Positions 1 through 8,749 are shown, counted from the stretch's first letter. The stretch: DNA of 64,000 bases from Thermodesulfobacterium thermophilum DSM 1276 (GCF_000421605.1 NZ_ATXI01000008.1:1-64000); one strand, 5' to 3'. The notes: generated from the letters alone by a model not told the origin. A program made the numbers and translations.

Positions 1-11
1 CGAAGCCAGAG

Positions 12-1262
12 ATGGTTTTTGATGCGGTTTTAAGAAGTTCTTTTATCAATCTACTTGCACGAGGTTTTGGTTATTTAAAAAATTTAGCCATAGCAATTCT
101 TCTTGGGTTTTCCTATCAAACCGATGCTTTTTTTATGGCCTTATCTTTGCTCGGAGTTTTCATGATCTTTGTCGATGTTTTTGACTCAATAGGAGTGCCT
201 AATCTTGTTTCAGCAAGACTAAAAAACCAGGAAGAATTTGAAAAATTAGCAGGGCTTTTACTGACTTTTACCACAATCTTAGCTTGTTCCCTTGCCTTAT
301 TGGCCATCGTTTTTTTTCCTGTCCTTCTTAAGGTTCCCTTTGGTTTTAAAAAAGAGGCGATTTACTATACAAAAGAATCCTACCTGTTACTTCTTCCTTA
401 TCTGTTTTTCTCCTTCTTCTTTCATCATTTTGGAGCGATTTTGAGAAGTTTAAGAAGGTTTACAGTTTATTTTATAGGAGAATTTATTTTTTCTTTTCTT
501 AGTTTTGTTTGTATCATCATAGGACTTTACTTTTTTAGAGATTATAGGGTTTTGCCCATCAGTTGGTCTTTGTCTCAGTTTTTAGCCACTCTGTATATGG
601 TGTATATGGCACGAGAGCATATAAAATTTAGGTTTTACATGGATGAAAACGTGCGACTTTTACTAAAGCATCTTTTCTATCTTACAGCAGTTTATAGTGT
701 TTTTTATCTTTATATACTTGTTGATAGAGTCTTTGGATCTCTTTTGGGAGAAAAAGGAGTTTCTGCTCTTACCTATGGTCTTCTAATTGCTCACGCGCCA
801 AAGGGAGTTATAAAATTTGAGCATATAGCTATAACTTCTCTTTCAGAAGTAGGAGGTGCATGGGAAAAATTAATTTTTTATACCAAAAAGCTTATCTTAC
901 TTGGAAGCGTTTTTGCTCTTTTTTTCTTTGTTTTTTCAGATATACTTGTAAGTCTTTTTTTTGGATATGGAGCTTTCACTAAAACAGATGTCTCTCTCAC
1001 CGCCACTGCAACAAGATTTTATGCCCTTTCCTTACCTTTAGCTTTTCTCTGGCCAGTTTTTTACAGAACTTTTCAAATAAAAAATAAATTAGAAGCTGTC
1101 TTTTTTATAGCATTGGTAGGTATAATAGGAAATATTTTTTTTAATTACTTCTTTGTTGTGGTCCTAAAGCTTGGCATTATTGGTATCTGTCTTGGAACCT
1201 TTTTTGGATATATGGTACTTTGCGGACTATCCTTTTGTCTTTTAAGAAAACTTGACAACTAA
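12..1262 (+). CDS. MurJ/Wzx-like lipid-linked sugar flippase
   Basis: Multi-pass inner-membrane protein of 416 residues belonging to the MurJ/MviN-type MOP flippases, which move lipid-linked sugars across the inner membrane. The N-terminus shows the family signature around residues 20-45 (GYLKNLAIAILLG, then QTDAFFMA), followed by about a dozen hydrophobic segments. It is shorter than typical MurJ (about 500 residues), closer to polysaccharide Wzx-like members. Its position just upstream of an O-antigen type cluster suggests it flips the lipid-linked repeat unit, but a peptidoglycan role cannot be excluded. The start is only 11 bases into the window, so the upstream neighbour is unseen. Family confident, substrate inferred. 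Confidence 0.75.
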   Translation: MVFDAVLRSSFINLLARGFGYLKNLAIAILLGFSYQTDAFFMALSLLGVFMIFVDVFDSIGVPNLVSARLKNQEEFEKLAGLLLTFTTILACSLALLAIVFFPVLLKVPFGFKKEAIYYTKESYLLLLPYLFFSFFFHHFGAILRSLRRFTVYFIGEFIFSFLSFVCIIIGLYFFRDYRVLPISWSLSQFLATLYMVYMAREHIKFRFYMDENVRLLLKHLFYLTAVYSVFYLYILVDRVFGSLLGEKGVSALTYGLLIAHAPKGVIKFEHIAITSLSEVGGAWEKLIFYTKKLILLGSVFALFFFVFSDILVSLFFGYGAFTKTDVSLTATATRFYALSLPLAFLWPVFYRTFQIKNKLEAVFFIALVGIIGNIFFNYFFVVVLKLGIIGICLGTFFGYMVLCGLSFCLLRKLDN

Positions 1263-1400
1263 AAATTCACTAAACTTGTTTATTGAACTACAAAAAATTG
1301 CAAGAATATGCGAGAATAAAAACGAGGCTAAAGGAGTTGCCTTTTGAGTTCAAAAAGTAAGAAATTTTGTTAAAAATTTTGTTAGAAGATGCTAAGATGT

Positions 1401-1423
1401 CATCTGGTCCTATACGCCAGATG
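1401..1423. repeat. short inverted repeat
   Basis: CATCTGG (1401-1407) and CCAGATG (1417-1423) form a 7-bp stem with a 9-base loop. It lies in the gene-free stretch between the flippase and the MntA-HepT region. There is no T-run right after it, so it is not a convincing terminator. I see no other recognisable feature in 1263-1545. Confidence 0.35.
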
Positions 1424-1545
1424 ATTTAGTTTTATGCTATATTAATCTGACATAGATTAAGCATTTATCTTAGAAGAAGACATAGCGACGAACTTCTCGA
1501 GCTTAAAGCCCTTATCGGAGTCTTTTCTTTCTCAGAAAGTAAATT

Positions 1546-1716
1546 TTGTGTCTTTTGAAAAGGCTTCTGAAAAATGAAAGAGGAAATACTCAAGGAGGGG
1601 ATTCTCTGGATAGATTTGCAAAGCTCTTAGAAGATTTTGAAAAGGTTCTCAAGGCCTTAGAAGAAGGCTTAAATAAAGCCAAACAGATAAAGAACGCTCA
1701 AGATTACGCCATTTAC
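1546..1716 (+). pseudogene. HEPN-type (HI0074-like) substrate-binding fragment
   Basis: A short frame opening with TTG at 1546 carries a charged helical stretch (around LDRFAKLLEDFEKVLKALEE) resembling the first helix of HI0074-family nucleotidyltransferase substrate-binding proteins. Those are normally about 130 residues. Here the homology stops near 1716 and the frame runs into sequence matching the zinc-ribbon start of the methyltransferase pseudogene at 2756, where it stops at 1734. There is no recognisable remainder of the HEPN fold. I read it as a truncated remnant joined to a second fossil. The family call rests on one helix and is tentative. Confidence 0.4.
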
Positions 1717-1838
1717 CGAATTTGTGAAACTTAGGTTGAGAACCACACTAAACCCTACACAAGTCCATATAACAACCAGAAATATAAAAATACGAATGTC
1801 CAAAATGCGATATACTAGTGAGAGCCATTCTTTACCTT
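1717..1838 (+). pseudogene. fossil copy of methyltransferase N-terminal zinc ribbon
   Basis: This stretch aligns base by base with about 2770-2884 (start of the methyltransferase pseudogene). Both share ACACAAG-CC-TATAACAA-CAG and the run AAATACGAATGTCC. Small indels and in-frame stops break it. Two zinc-knuckle cysteines survive as TGT-CCA-AAA-TGC (CPKC) where the second copy has CPHC. The rest of the methyltransferase is absent. It is therefore a diverged partial duplication rather than a gene, lying just upstream of the MntA-HepT pair, which sits between the two copies. Confidence 0.7.
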
Positions 1839-1878
1839 TTGCAGTCTTTACTGTATAATGTTCAAAAGGGGTTAAGCC

Positions 1879-2316
1879 TTGGGTGTCAGAGAAAGGTGGA
1901 AAGGGACAAAACCCATTGATATGCCTCCTGATTTAGTAGTAAAGACAAGCGAAGAAGTTCTAAGGAAAAACCCTAAGGTCCTTATTGTCTACCTTTTTGG
2001 TTCTTTAGCTAAAGACAAAGGTACCAAAGAGTCCGACCTTGATTTAGCTATCTATACCACTAAAGATTTTAGCTGGGATGACTACTATGACCTGTATGGA
2101 GAGCTAACCATAAAGCTTAGGTCTGACCGTCTTGACCTTATCTGGCTCAACATGGCTAATCCTATCCTTCAGTTTGAAGTAATTAAACATGGCAAAGTGC
2201 TTTTTTACAGGGATGTAGACATTCTAAACGATTATGAGCTCAAAGCCAAGAAAAATTATTACGATTATGTTATTTACCTTGAAAAGCACAGAAAGGCAAG
2301 CAAAGATGGTTTATAG
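1879..2316 (+). CDS. mntA: MntA-type minimal nucleotidyltransferase (antitoxin)
   Basis: A 145-residue minimal nucleotidyltransferase of the pol-beta superfamily. The signature GS (residues 41-42) followed by DLD (53-55) gives the GSx10DxD metal and nucleotide site. In the characterised MntA-HepT systems this enzyme AMPylates a tyrosine of its HEPN partner and neutralises it. The TTG start at 1879 is supported by AAGGGG at 1866-1871, seven bases upstream. An ATG at 1921 is possible but lacks such a site. It overlaps the HepT gene by 11 bases, so the two are translationally coupled. The flanks are full of decayed genes while this one is intact, which suggests retention by selection. Confidence 0.85.
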   Translation: MGVRERWKGTKPIDMPPDLVVKTSEEVLRKNPKVLIVYLFGSLAKDKGTKESDLDLAIYTTKDFSWDDYYDLYGELTIKLRSDRLDLIWLNMANPILQFEVIKHGKVLFYRDVDILNDYELKAKKNYYDYVIYLEKHRKASKDGL

Positions 2317-2668
2317 AAAAGAAAGCCTCATCAGGAGATTGGAAAAGCTAAAGGAATACAGAAGGGACCTTTTAGATTTAGGAGAGCTGAGCTTTGAGGA
2401 TTACATGAAGACTAGGTGGCTACACTACTCGGTAGAAAGGTTGCTTTTTCTCATAGCCGAAAGTATCCTTGATATCTTTGACCACATTCTGGCAAGCAAG
2501 TTCCAAGTGATAAGCGATAGCTATGAAGACATAATAAGAAACGCCTACAGCAAAGGTATTATAGACAAAGAGTTATTTGAAATGTTGAAAGGCTTAGGGG
2601 CTTTTCGTAATGTTCTTGCGCATGAATATCTTGAGCTATCCCACGAGGAGTTTACCAGAATTATCTGA
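2306..2668 (+). CDS. hepT: HepT-type HEPN domain toxin
   Basis: A 120-residue all-helical HEPN protein, the usual partner of minimal nucleotidyltransferases. It carries the RNase/AMPylation motif RX4HXY: R101, H106 and Y108 in RNVLAHEY. In known pairs the tyrosine is the residue AMPylated by MntA. The ATG at 2306 is chosen because it lies inside the 3' end of mntA and gives a start matching HEPN proteins; an upstream in-frame ATG at 2234 would overlap mntA by 83 bases. It is slightly short for the family: right after the TGA a 27-codon frame (2671-2754) encodes an amphipathic helix that could be the lost tail in a shifted frame. Confidence 0.82.
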   Translation: MVYRKESLIRRLEKLKEYRRDLLDLGELSFEDYMKTRWLHYSVERLLFLIAESILDIFDHILASKFQVISDSYEDIIRNAYSKGIIDKELFEMLKGLGAFRNVLAHEYLELSHEEFTRII

Positions 2669-2670
2669 AG

Positions 2671-2754
2671 ATGAAAGGCTTAATAGGGCAATTAATAGAA
2701 AAGCTTGAAAGCCTGGTTGATAGTTTAAGCTTTAATTCTGATAGAGAGGTTTGA
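2671..2754 (+). other. possible frameshifted HepT tail or mini-ORF
   Basis: An ATG-started frame of 27 codons two bases after the HepT stop encodes a helix-like peptide (begins MKGLIGQLIEKLESL). HEPN proteins commonly end in such a helix. It may therefore be the detached C-terminus of HepT after a single-base indel, or simply non-coding. It runs up to the start of the methyltransferase pseudogene at 2756. Confidence 0.3.
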
Positions 2755-2755
2755 T

Positions 2756-3551
2756 ATGCCACATTGCCCGGTTTGTCAGACTCAGGTTGAAGCTTACACC
2801 GAGACCTACACAAGCCCTTATAACAAGCAGGAATACGAAAAATACGAATGTCCGCACTGTGAGGTTCACTGGTGGGAGCCGTTGTAGATAATCCCGGAGT
2901 TTTATGAGAGTGAGGTATTTGAAAGCTATATTGCCTTTCATGAAGCACCGAGATTAAGGATAGGTGAGAACCACAGAATGTTTTTTGAACATATTCCCAA
3001 GCACATAAAAGGCAAACTCCTTGATGTGGGCTGTGGCGATGGAGTTTTTCTAAAAGAAGCCCAAAGGCAGGGCTTTGAAGTCTGGGGAATAGAATTTTGA
3101 CCGAAAAAGCGTAGAAATTGCTAAGAGAACCCTTGGCGTTGACACAATTTACGCCATGAGCCTTGAGGAGTTTTATGAATTTGCCAGAGAGAGAAACCTT
3201 AAGTTTGATGTTATTACCTTCTTTGAAGTCCTTGAGCATCAGGACAGACCCATGGACTTTTTAAGGATGGTAAGAGAGCTTTTGAAAGAGGGTGGCTATA
3301 TGGCGGGAAGTGTGCCAAATAGGGAGAGTTTTTTTGCAGAGATTTTAATCAGGAAAGACTCCTTGATTGACTATCCACCTCATCACTTTTTGAGATTTTC
3401 TCATAAAGCTTTAGAGAATGCCCTGAAGCTTGCTGGATTCAGAGATATAAAAGTTTTCCAACCAGACTTTCCAAGAAAAGAAATTTATCTTTTTGTTGAG
3501 AAAAAACTTTTCGGTAACTTAGATAATAAATATAATATTAATTTAAGCTAG
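2756..3551 (+). pseudogene. class I SAM methyltransferase, broken
   Basis: Read across two lesions this is a complete zinc-ribbon plus SAM-dependent methyltransferase of about 265 residues. A CPVC...CPHC ribbon (residues 4-35) is followed by the SAM-binding motif I (LLDVGCGDG, near 3020), FDVITFFEVLEH motif and a PPHHFLRFS segment. Lesion one is an in-frame TAG at 2885-2887. Lesion two is an extra T in the run 3095-3098, after which the frame shifts and stays open to 3551. Such enzymes methylate sugars in surface-polysaccharide loci, fitting its place at the edge of the O-antigen cluster. With two independent lesions I call it a pseudogene. Re-initiation at 3156 would give a 131-residue piece lacking the SAM site. 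Confidence 0.85.
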
Positions 3552-3561
3552 AAAAGAGAAT

Positions 3562-4674
3562 ATGAAAATACTTTTTATTTTCGGTACTCGTCCTGAAGCA
3601 ATTAAGATGGCTCCTGTGATTAAAAAATTTGAAAAACATAACGAATTTGAAGTTAAAGTATGCGTCACAGCGCAGCATAGAGAAATGTTGGATCAGGTAT
3701 TAAATTTTTTTGACATAAAACCTGATTATGATTTAAACATAATGAAACCAAATCAAACTCTTTACAATATAACAGCAAGTATAATTAAAGAATTAGAAAA
3801 AGTAATAAAAATAGAAAAACCAAGCCTAATATTTATTCAAGGTGATACTACTACTGCATTTGTAGGTGCACTTGCAGGGTATTATGCAAAAGCGAAAATA
3901 GCTCATATAGAGGCAGGTTTAAGAAGTTATAACAAATATTCTCCGTTTCCTGAAGAGATGAATAGAGTTTTAATTGGACATCTTGCAGATTACCATTTTG
4001 CTCCTACAAAAAAAGCAAAGGAAAATTTGTATAAAGAAAACATTAAGAAAAATGTTTATGTTGTTGGAAATACAGTAATAGATGCTTTATTTTTAGGTTT
4101 AGAAATTATAAAGAAAGAAGGTGAACAAAAATATTATGAATATTTTAATTTTATTGATTTTTCAAAAAAAATAATTCTTGTAACCGGACATAGGCGAGAA
4201 AGTTTTGGAGAGCCTTTTAAAAATATATGTTATGCAATAAAAGAAATAGCTGAAAATTATGACGATGTAGAAATTGTGTACCCTGTACATTTAAATCCAA
4301 ATGTTAGAAAACCTGTGTATAAAATTTTAAAGAGTAATAAAAGGATACATCTCATAAAACCATTATCGTATCCTTATTTTATTTGGCTTATGAATAAATC
4401 TTATTTAGTACTAACAGACTCAGGTGGGATACAAGAGGAAGCTCCTGCCTTAGGTAAACCTGTTTTAGTTATGAGAGAAATAACTGAAAGGACAGAAGGT
4501 ATAAAAGCGGGAACAGCTAAACTTGTAGGAACTGACAAGGAAAAGATAATAAAAGAAGTATCTGTCTTATTAACTAATGAAGTTGAGTATAATAATATGG
4601 CAAAAGCAATTAATCCTTATGGAGATGGAAAAGCAAGTAATAGAATAAGAGATATAATAAAAGAGGTACTTTGA
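3562..4674 (+). CDS. wecB: UDP-N-acetylglucosamine 2-epimerase (non-hydrolysing)
   Basis: Cytoplasmic enzyme interconverting UDP-GlcNAc and UDP-ManNAc, supplying ManNAc-derived sugars for surface polysaccharide. The 370 residues match the usual WecB/MnaA length. Visible family motifs in order: GTRPEAIKMAP near the N-terminus, GDTTTA, HIEAGLRS, PFPEEMNR, VTGHRRESFG, then TDSGGIQEEAP and the ERTEGIKAGT segment that binds UDP. It is the first intact gene of the AT-rich polysaccharide cluster and stops three bases before the next glycosyltransferase, so the two are probably co-transcribed. No clear Shine-Dalgarno site precedes the start. Confidence 0.93.
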   Translation: MKILFIFGTRPEAIKMAPVIKKFEKHNEFEVKVCVTAQHREMLDQVLNFFDIKPDYDLNIMKPNQTLYNITASIIKELEKVIKIEKPSLIFIQGDTTTAFVGALAGYYAKAKIAHIEAGLRSYNKYSPFPEEMNRVLIGHLADYHFAPTKKAKENLYKENIKKNVYVVGNTVIDALFLGLEIIKKEGEQKYYEYFNFIDFSKKIILVTGHRRESFGEPFKNICYAIKEIAENYDDVEIVYPVHLNPNVRKPVYKILKSNKRIHLIKPLSYPYFIWLMNKSYLVLTDSGGIQEEAPALGKPVLVMREITERTEGIKAGTAKLVGTDKEKIIKEVSVLLTNEVEYNNMAKAINPYGDGKASNRIRDIIKEVL

Positions 4675-4677
4675 TAT

Positions 4678-5787
4678 ATGAAGAAAAAAATGTTGTATGT
4701 TATGCATATTGATTGGAATTGGATAAAACAAAGACCGCAATTTTTAGCTGAAGAATTGGCAAAATTTTATGATTTAACTGTTGTCTATACTTATGGGTAT
4801 AGAAGAAAATTATTAGTACATAATCAAAAAAACAATATAAACAGGTTTGTTGCTTTATATAGATTACCTCACCAAAGGTTTAGAAATACTTTGTTTGGTA
4901 GGATCATTAATGACACAATTTTAAAATTGCAATTTCGAATGTTTGATAATAATTATGATTATGTTTGGTTAACTTCACCAACATATGTTAATTTTATAAA
5001 GAATAGATTTAAAAAAAGTAAAATAATTTATGATTGTATGGATGATAATATTGGAATAAAAGATGATATTGAAAGAAATAAAATTCTTAAATTAGAACAT
5101 GAACTTCTTAGTATAGCAGATATAGTTTTTGTCAGTAGCGATAACTTAAAAAATGTAATAAAAAAAAGAGGCTACAAGAAAGAAATTTATGTGATAAATA
5201 ATGCTATTTCTTCAGGTCTTATTCGTGAATTTGAAAATAGTTATATAAATACAGATAATACAGATAATAATTATATAGTTAAAAATAAAAAATATTTTAA
5301 ACTGCTTTATGTTGGAACGATATCATATTGGTTTGACTTTGAAAAGATTTTAAAACTTTTGGATGATTTGCCTAATATTACCGTTACTTTAGTAGGTCCC
5401 TGTGAAGTCGATATACCTAAGCATAAAAGACTTATTTATAATGGGATTATACCTCATAGTAATTTATTATCATTTGTTAAAGATTATGATGTATTAATCA
5501 TGCCTTTTATCTTAAATGAATTAATTTTGTCTGTAGATCCAGTAAAAATATATGAATATATTAGTTTTGGTAAAAATATAGTTTCAATTTATTATAAAGA
5601 GATGGAGAAATTTAGAAAATTTGTTTATTTCTATAATGATTATAAAGATTTAAAAAATACTATCGAATTTTTGACAAAAAATAATTATCTTAAATTTTCA
5701 AAACGGGAAGCTCTTCAGTTTCTCATGAAAAATACATGGGAAATACGGGCTAAAAATATTTTCCAAATATTGGAAGCTTATAAATGA
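4678..5787 (+). CDS. glycosyltransferase, GT-B fold
   Basis: A 369-residue protein with the two-domain plan of GT-B enzymes. The N-terminal half opens with a beta strand and a WIKQRPQFLAEELAK segment typical of polysaccharide glycosyltransferases that begin with a 'RPQ' motif. The C-terminal half has the YVGTI strand, TLVGP and a late DPVKIYEYISFGK segment that corresponds to the nucleotide-sugar binding region. The donor and acceptor cannot be told from sequence. It overlaps the next gene by four bases (ATGA), showing translational coupling. Base composition is strongly AT-rich like the rest of the cluster. Confidence 0.8.
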   Translation: MKKKMLYVMHIDWNWIKQRPQFLAEELAKFYDLTVVYTYGYRRKLLVHNQKNNINRFVALYRLPHQRFRNTLFGRIINDTILKLQFRMFDNNYDYVWLTSPTYVNFIKNRFKKSKIIYDCMDDNIGIKDDIERNKILKLEHELLSIADIVFVSSDNLKNVIKKRGYKKEIYVINNAISSGLIREFENSYINTDNTDNNYIVKNKKYFKLLYVGTISYWFDFEKILKLLDDLPNITVTLVGPCEVDIPKHKRLIYNGIIPHSNLLSFVKDYDVLIMPFILNELILSVDPVKIYEYISFGKNIVSIYYKEMEKFRKFVYFYNDYKDLKNTIEFLTKNNYLKFSKREALQFLMKNTWEIRAKNIFQILEAYK

Positions 5788-6617
5788 GTAAAATATCCTG
5801 TGTTATCCATACATATAATTCAGAAAAATATTTAAGGGAATGTTTATCAAGTGTAGAATGGTGTGATGAAATTGTAATTATAGATATGTACAGCACTGAT
5901 AGAACAATAGAAATTGCTCAAGAATTTGGAGCAAAAATTTATATGCACGAATATCTTGGTTATGCAGATCCTGCTAGGAATTACGGGTTATCTAAGTGTT
6001 CGTATGATTGGATCTTGGCTCTAGATTCGGATGAATTAATCCCGAAAAAATTGAAAATAAGATTGAAAGAAATAGCAGATAAAGATATTTTTGATGTAGT
6101 ATTGATTTCAAGACGGAATTTCTTTTTTGGAAAAGAATTACTAGGAGGAGCTTGGGGATATGATCAAGATGTCATAGCGCGTTTTTTTAAAAAAGGATTT
6201 CTCACCTATGGCTCGGAAGTACATAATTTTATAAAAATAAATCCAAAAGCAAGAGTAGGTAAAATTATTGATAAAGAGTCATCCATAATTCATTTTAATT
6301 ACAATAGTGTTCGGCATTTTATTGAAAAATTAAATACTTATACTGATTTCGAAACCTTTTCAACAAAATATAACTATAAAGGAAAACCTGCTATAAAGAT
6401 ACTCTATCATATTTGCCGTGAATTTTTTGGAAGATTTATATATAAAAAAGGATATAAAGATGGATGGATAGGTTTATATTTATCTTTGGCAATGGCTTTT
6501 TATCGGGCAACTGCAATTGCTAAAAGTAATTTACCTAATGAAGAAGAAGTTATTAAATTATATAAAGAACTTAGTAAAAATATTCGAGATACAAAAAATG
6601 ACAATAAAGATAAATAA
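5784..6617 (+). CDS. family 2 glycosyltransferase (WaaE/KdtX-like)
   Basis: A 277-residue GT-A glycosyltransferase. The nucleotide-binding start (ISCVIHTYNSE), the first acidic motif (EIVIIDMYSTDRT) and the metal-binding LALDSDE are all in place. The pattern of a short enzyme with CDEIVIID and YADPARNYGL resembles the WaaE/KdtX group, which adds a glucose to LPS inner core heptose. Whether it acts on core or on O-antigen here is open. It overlaps the upstream gene by four bases. The next gene begins inside its 3' end at 6598. Confidence 0.82.
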   Translation: MSKISCVIHTYNSEKYLRECLSSVEWCDEIVIIDMYSTDRTIEIAQEFGAKIYMHEYLGYADPARNYGLSKCSYDWILALDSDELIPKKLKIRLKEIADKDIFDVVLISRRNFFFGKELLGGAWGYDQDVIARFFKKGFLTYGSEVHNFIKINPKARVGKIIDKESSIIHFNYNSVRHFIEKLNTYTDFETFSTKYNYKGKPAIKILYHICREFFGRFIYKKGYKDGWIGLYLSLAMAFYRATAIAKSNLPNEEEVIKLYKELSKNIRDTKNDNKDK

Positions 6618-7806
6618 AATTTATATATTAAGTTTATTGTTGACATTTTACTCTTTACTTCCAGGGGTAGCAAAGGTTACAGGAAATAGCTTGTATTACT
6701 CTTTTTATATACCAATAATATTTTTTATATATTTAATTTTTAGGAAAAATAAATTATACCTATCACATATGGATATACCTTTTTTAATTTCCTTTTTTTT
6801 ACTAATATTATACATACCAATATCCGTCTTTATTTTGAAAACAGTATCTTTGGAAGTTACTATTTTTGGTGTAGCAACTTTTTTAATACCTATGATTGGA
6901 TACTTTTACAGTAGAATTATTCCGTTTAATTTTGTAGTTATATCAATTGTTTTTGTTGGTTTTGTTCATTCTCTTATAGCTATATTACTTTATGGTTTTT
7001 TCCCTTTACCCAGTTTTCTTGAAGATATAAGGTCAATTTTATATGAAGGAGTAATGGCTTTTAGAATGTCTAGTGTATCTGGTTCTTTAGTTTTAGGAGC
7101 ATTAATGACAATAGTTTCAGTTTTTGTTTTAAATATGGTTATTTTAAGATTCAAAAAAGAGTATATTATTTTATTATTTATCTTTTATTTTGTTGATATA
7201 TTTACAATGCAAAGAAGTGTTTGGATAAGTTTATTCATTTATAATATTTTAATACTTGCTTATCTTGCTATAAATCAAAATATCCAGAGCAAAAAAAAAC
7301 TTTATTTAATTTTTCTGTTAATTATTTTTCCAGTTTTAATATTAATGATTATAACATCAGTTTTGGAATATTATATAGATTTTCTATTAGAGAGATTTGT
7401 TTCTCTTATAAAAGGAGAAGCAATAGAGGAGAGATCTTCATTATGGAGAAATGGACTAAATAACTTTTTATCAATTCCCTCTGGTACTGGTTTAGGTACT
7501 GTAGGACAAGTAAGAAGAATTCTTAATTTAGAAAATGATTATTTACCTGTTCTAGATGGAGATTATTTCAGGATATTGAGTGAAACTGGTATAATTTTAA
7601 TTCCATTTTATATTAGATTCTTCATATACCTTGTATTAAGAGGTTTTTATTTATATAAAATGTCTATTAATAGATTAACGGTATATTTATCATTGCTGGG
7701 GTTAAGTATTAATATGATAGGATCAAATACAACAGAATTTTATTTTGTAAATTTTATTTATTGGTTAATGATGGGATATTTTTGGGACTCTAAATTTAAA
7801 AATTAA
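6598..7806 (+). CDS. O-antigen polymerase/ligase-like membrane protein
   Basis: A 402-residue integral membrane protein with about ten to twelve hydrophobic segments and a larger polar loop around residues 265-320 that contains ERSSLWRNGL and GTGLGTVGQ, a pattern seen in Wzy polymerases and WaaL ligases (O-antigen ligase superfamily). These act on the periplasmic face on undecaprenyl-linked glycans. I choose the ATG at 6598, overlapping the upstream gene by 20 bases, over an in-frame ATG at 6517, because the extra N-terminus would be a highly charged tail lying fully within the previous gene. Polymerase versus ligase cannot be settled from sequence. The presence of Wzz in the cluster favours polymerase. 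Confidence 0.72.
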   Translation: MTIKINKIYILSLLLTFYSLLPGVAKVTGNSLYYSFYIPIIFFIYLIFRKNKLYLSHMDIPFLISFFLLILYIPISVFILKTVSLEVTIFGVATFLIPMIGYFYSRIIPFNFVVISIVFVGFVHSLIAILLYGFFPLPSFLEDIRSILYEGVMAFRMSSVSGSLVLGALMTIVSVFVLNMVILRFKKEYIILLFIFYFVDIFTMQRSVWISLFIYNILILAYLAINQNIQSKKKLYLIFLLIIFPVLILMIITSVLEYYIDFLLERFVSLIKGEAIEERSSLWRNGLNNFLSIPSGTGLGTVGQVRRILNLENDYLPVLDGDYFRILSETGIILIPFYIRFFIYLVLRGFYLYKMSINRLTVYLSLLGLSINMIGSNTTEFYFVNFIYWLMMGYFWDSKFKN

Positions 7807-7840
7807 ATTTAAAAATGTAGTTCAGTCGATAGGAGTATAA

Positions 7841-8749
7841 ATGAAAATACAAAACAAAATTTATGTAATCATTGTATCTTACAATAAGGTAAATTCTGTA
7901 ATTAAAGCAGTTGAATCTGTTATGAATAATGATTTAAACATAGAAATAATATTAATCGATAATAGTGAAAATATTAAAATATTCAATGGTTTGAAAAATA
8001 AATTAGAAATATATAACAACATATTTTTTATAAATAATAAAACAAACTTAGGATTTTCTAAAGCAGTTAATCAAGGAATTAAAATTGCTATAGAAAATAA
8101 AACAGATTATATTTTACTTTTAAACGACGACGCATATTTAGATAAAAATTGTCTCCCGTTGCTTATTAATGCTTTAGAAAAAGACAAAAAAGCATTATTA
8201 GCAGGACCAACCATTTTTTATGAAAAATATCCAAATAAAGTCTGGCATACGGGGGGGTATTTTAATAAACTAACTATGGGCATTGATATTCCTTATAAAA
8301 ATAAAACAGTAGATTTTTCATTTTTCAAAATTCTTCAACCAAAAAAAGTTGATTTTTTAACTGGTTGTGTTCTTTTATTAAAAAAAGAAGCTATAGAAAA
8401 AGTTGGTTTTTTTGATGAAAACTTATTTTTTTACGGTGAAGATCTTGACTATTCTCTTAGAGTTAAAAAAGCAGGGTTCGAACTATTATGGGTACCTAAT
8501 GCATTTGCCTGGCATGATATAGATATCATTAAATATAGAACCACACCATTTGTGCTATATAATTTAGCTAAAAGTAATGTATTAGTAAGAAAAAAATTGT
8601 TTGACAGATCTTTATTTTATTATTATTTAGTTTTACATTTTTTTCTTTATACTCCTTTTAGGATATATCAGATATTGAGAGGCTCTAAAAATTTTGAGTC
8701 TATTAAAGCATGGATAAAAGGAACAATAGAAGGATTGAAGAATGATTAG
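7841..8749 (+). CDS. family 2 glycosyltransferase (rhamnosyltransferase-like)
   Basis: A 302-residue GT-A enzyme. The N-terminus carries IIVSYNK and the nucleotide-binding strand IEIILIDNS; NLGFSKAVNQGI and LLLNDDAYLD follow, the latter holding the metal-binding acidic residues. The later FFYGEDLDYSLRVKKAG segment is the characteristic acceptor-side ED motif of the rhamnosyltransferase-like subgroup. A hydrophobic region near the C-terminus (residues 260-285) may dip into the membrane. It overlaps the next glycosyltransferase by eight bases. Sugar specificity unknown. Confidence 0.85.
   Translation: MKIQNKIYVIIVSYNKVNSVIKAVESVMNNDLNIEIILIDNSENIKIFNGLKNKLEIYNNIFFINNKTNLGFSKAVNQGIKIAIENKTDYILLLNDDAYLDKNCLPLLINALEKDKKALLAGPTIFYEKYPNKVWHTGGYFNKLTMGIDIPYKNKTVDFSFFKILQPKKVDFLTGCVLLLKKEAIEKVGFFDENLFFYGEDLDYSLRVKKAGFELLWVPNAFAWHDIDIIKYRTTPFVLYNLAKSNVLVRKKLFDRSLFYYYLVLHFFLYTPFRIYQILRGSKNFESIKAWIKGTIEGLKND

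Noticed and set aside
1401-1423. Terminator after the flippase
   Set aside because: The 7-bp stem lacks a following T-run and stands about 140 bases after the stop.
2885-2887. TAG as a recoded sense codon in the methyltransferase
   Set aside because: A second lesion (extra T near 3098) also breaks the gene and no recoding signal is seen, so decay is simpler.
2661-3239. Long minus-strand open frame opposite the methyltransferase
   Set aside because: It has no family features, and the opposite strand gives a clear SAM methyltransferase through two lesions.
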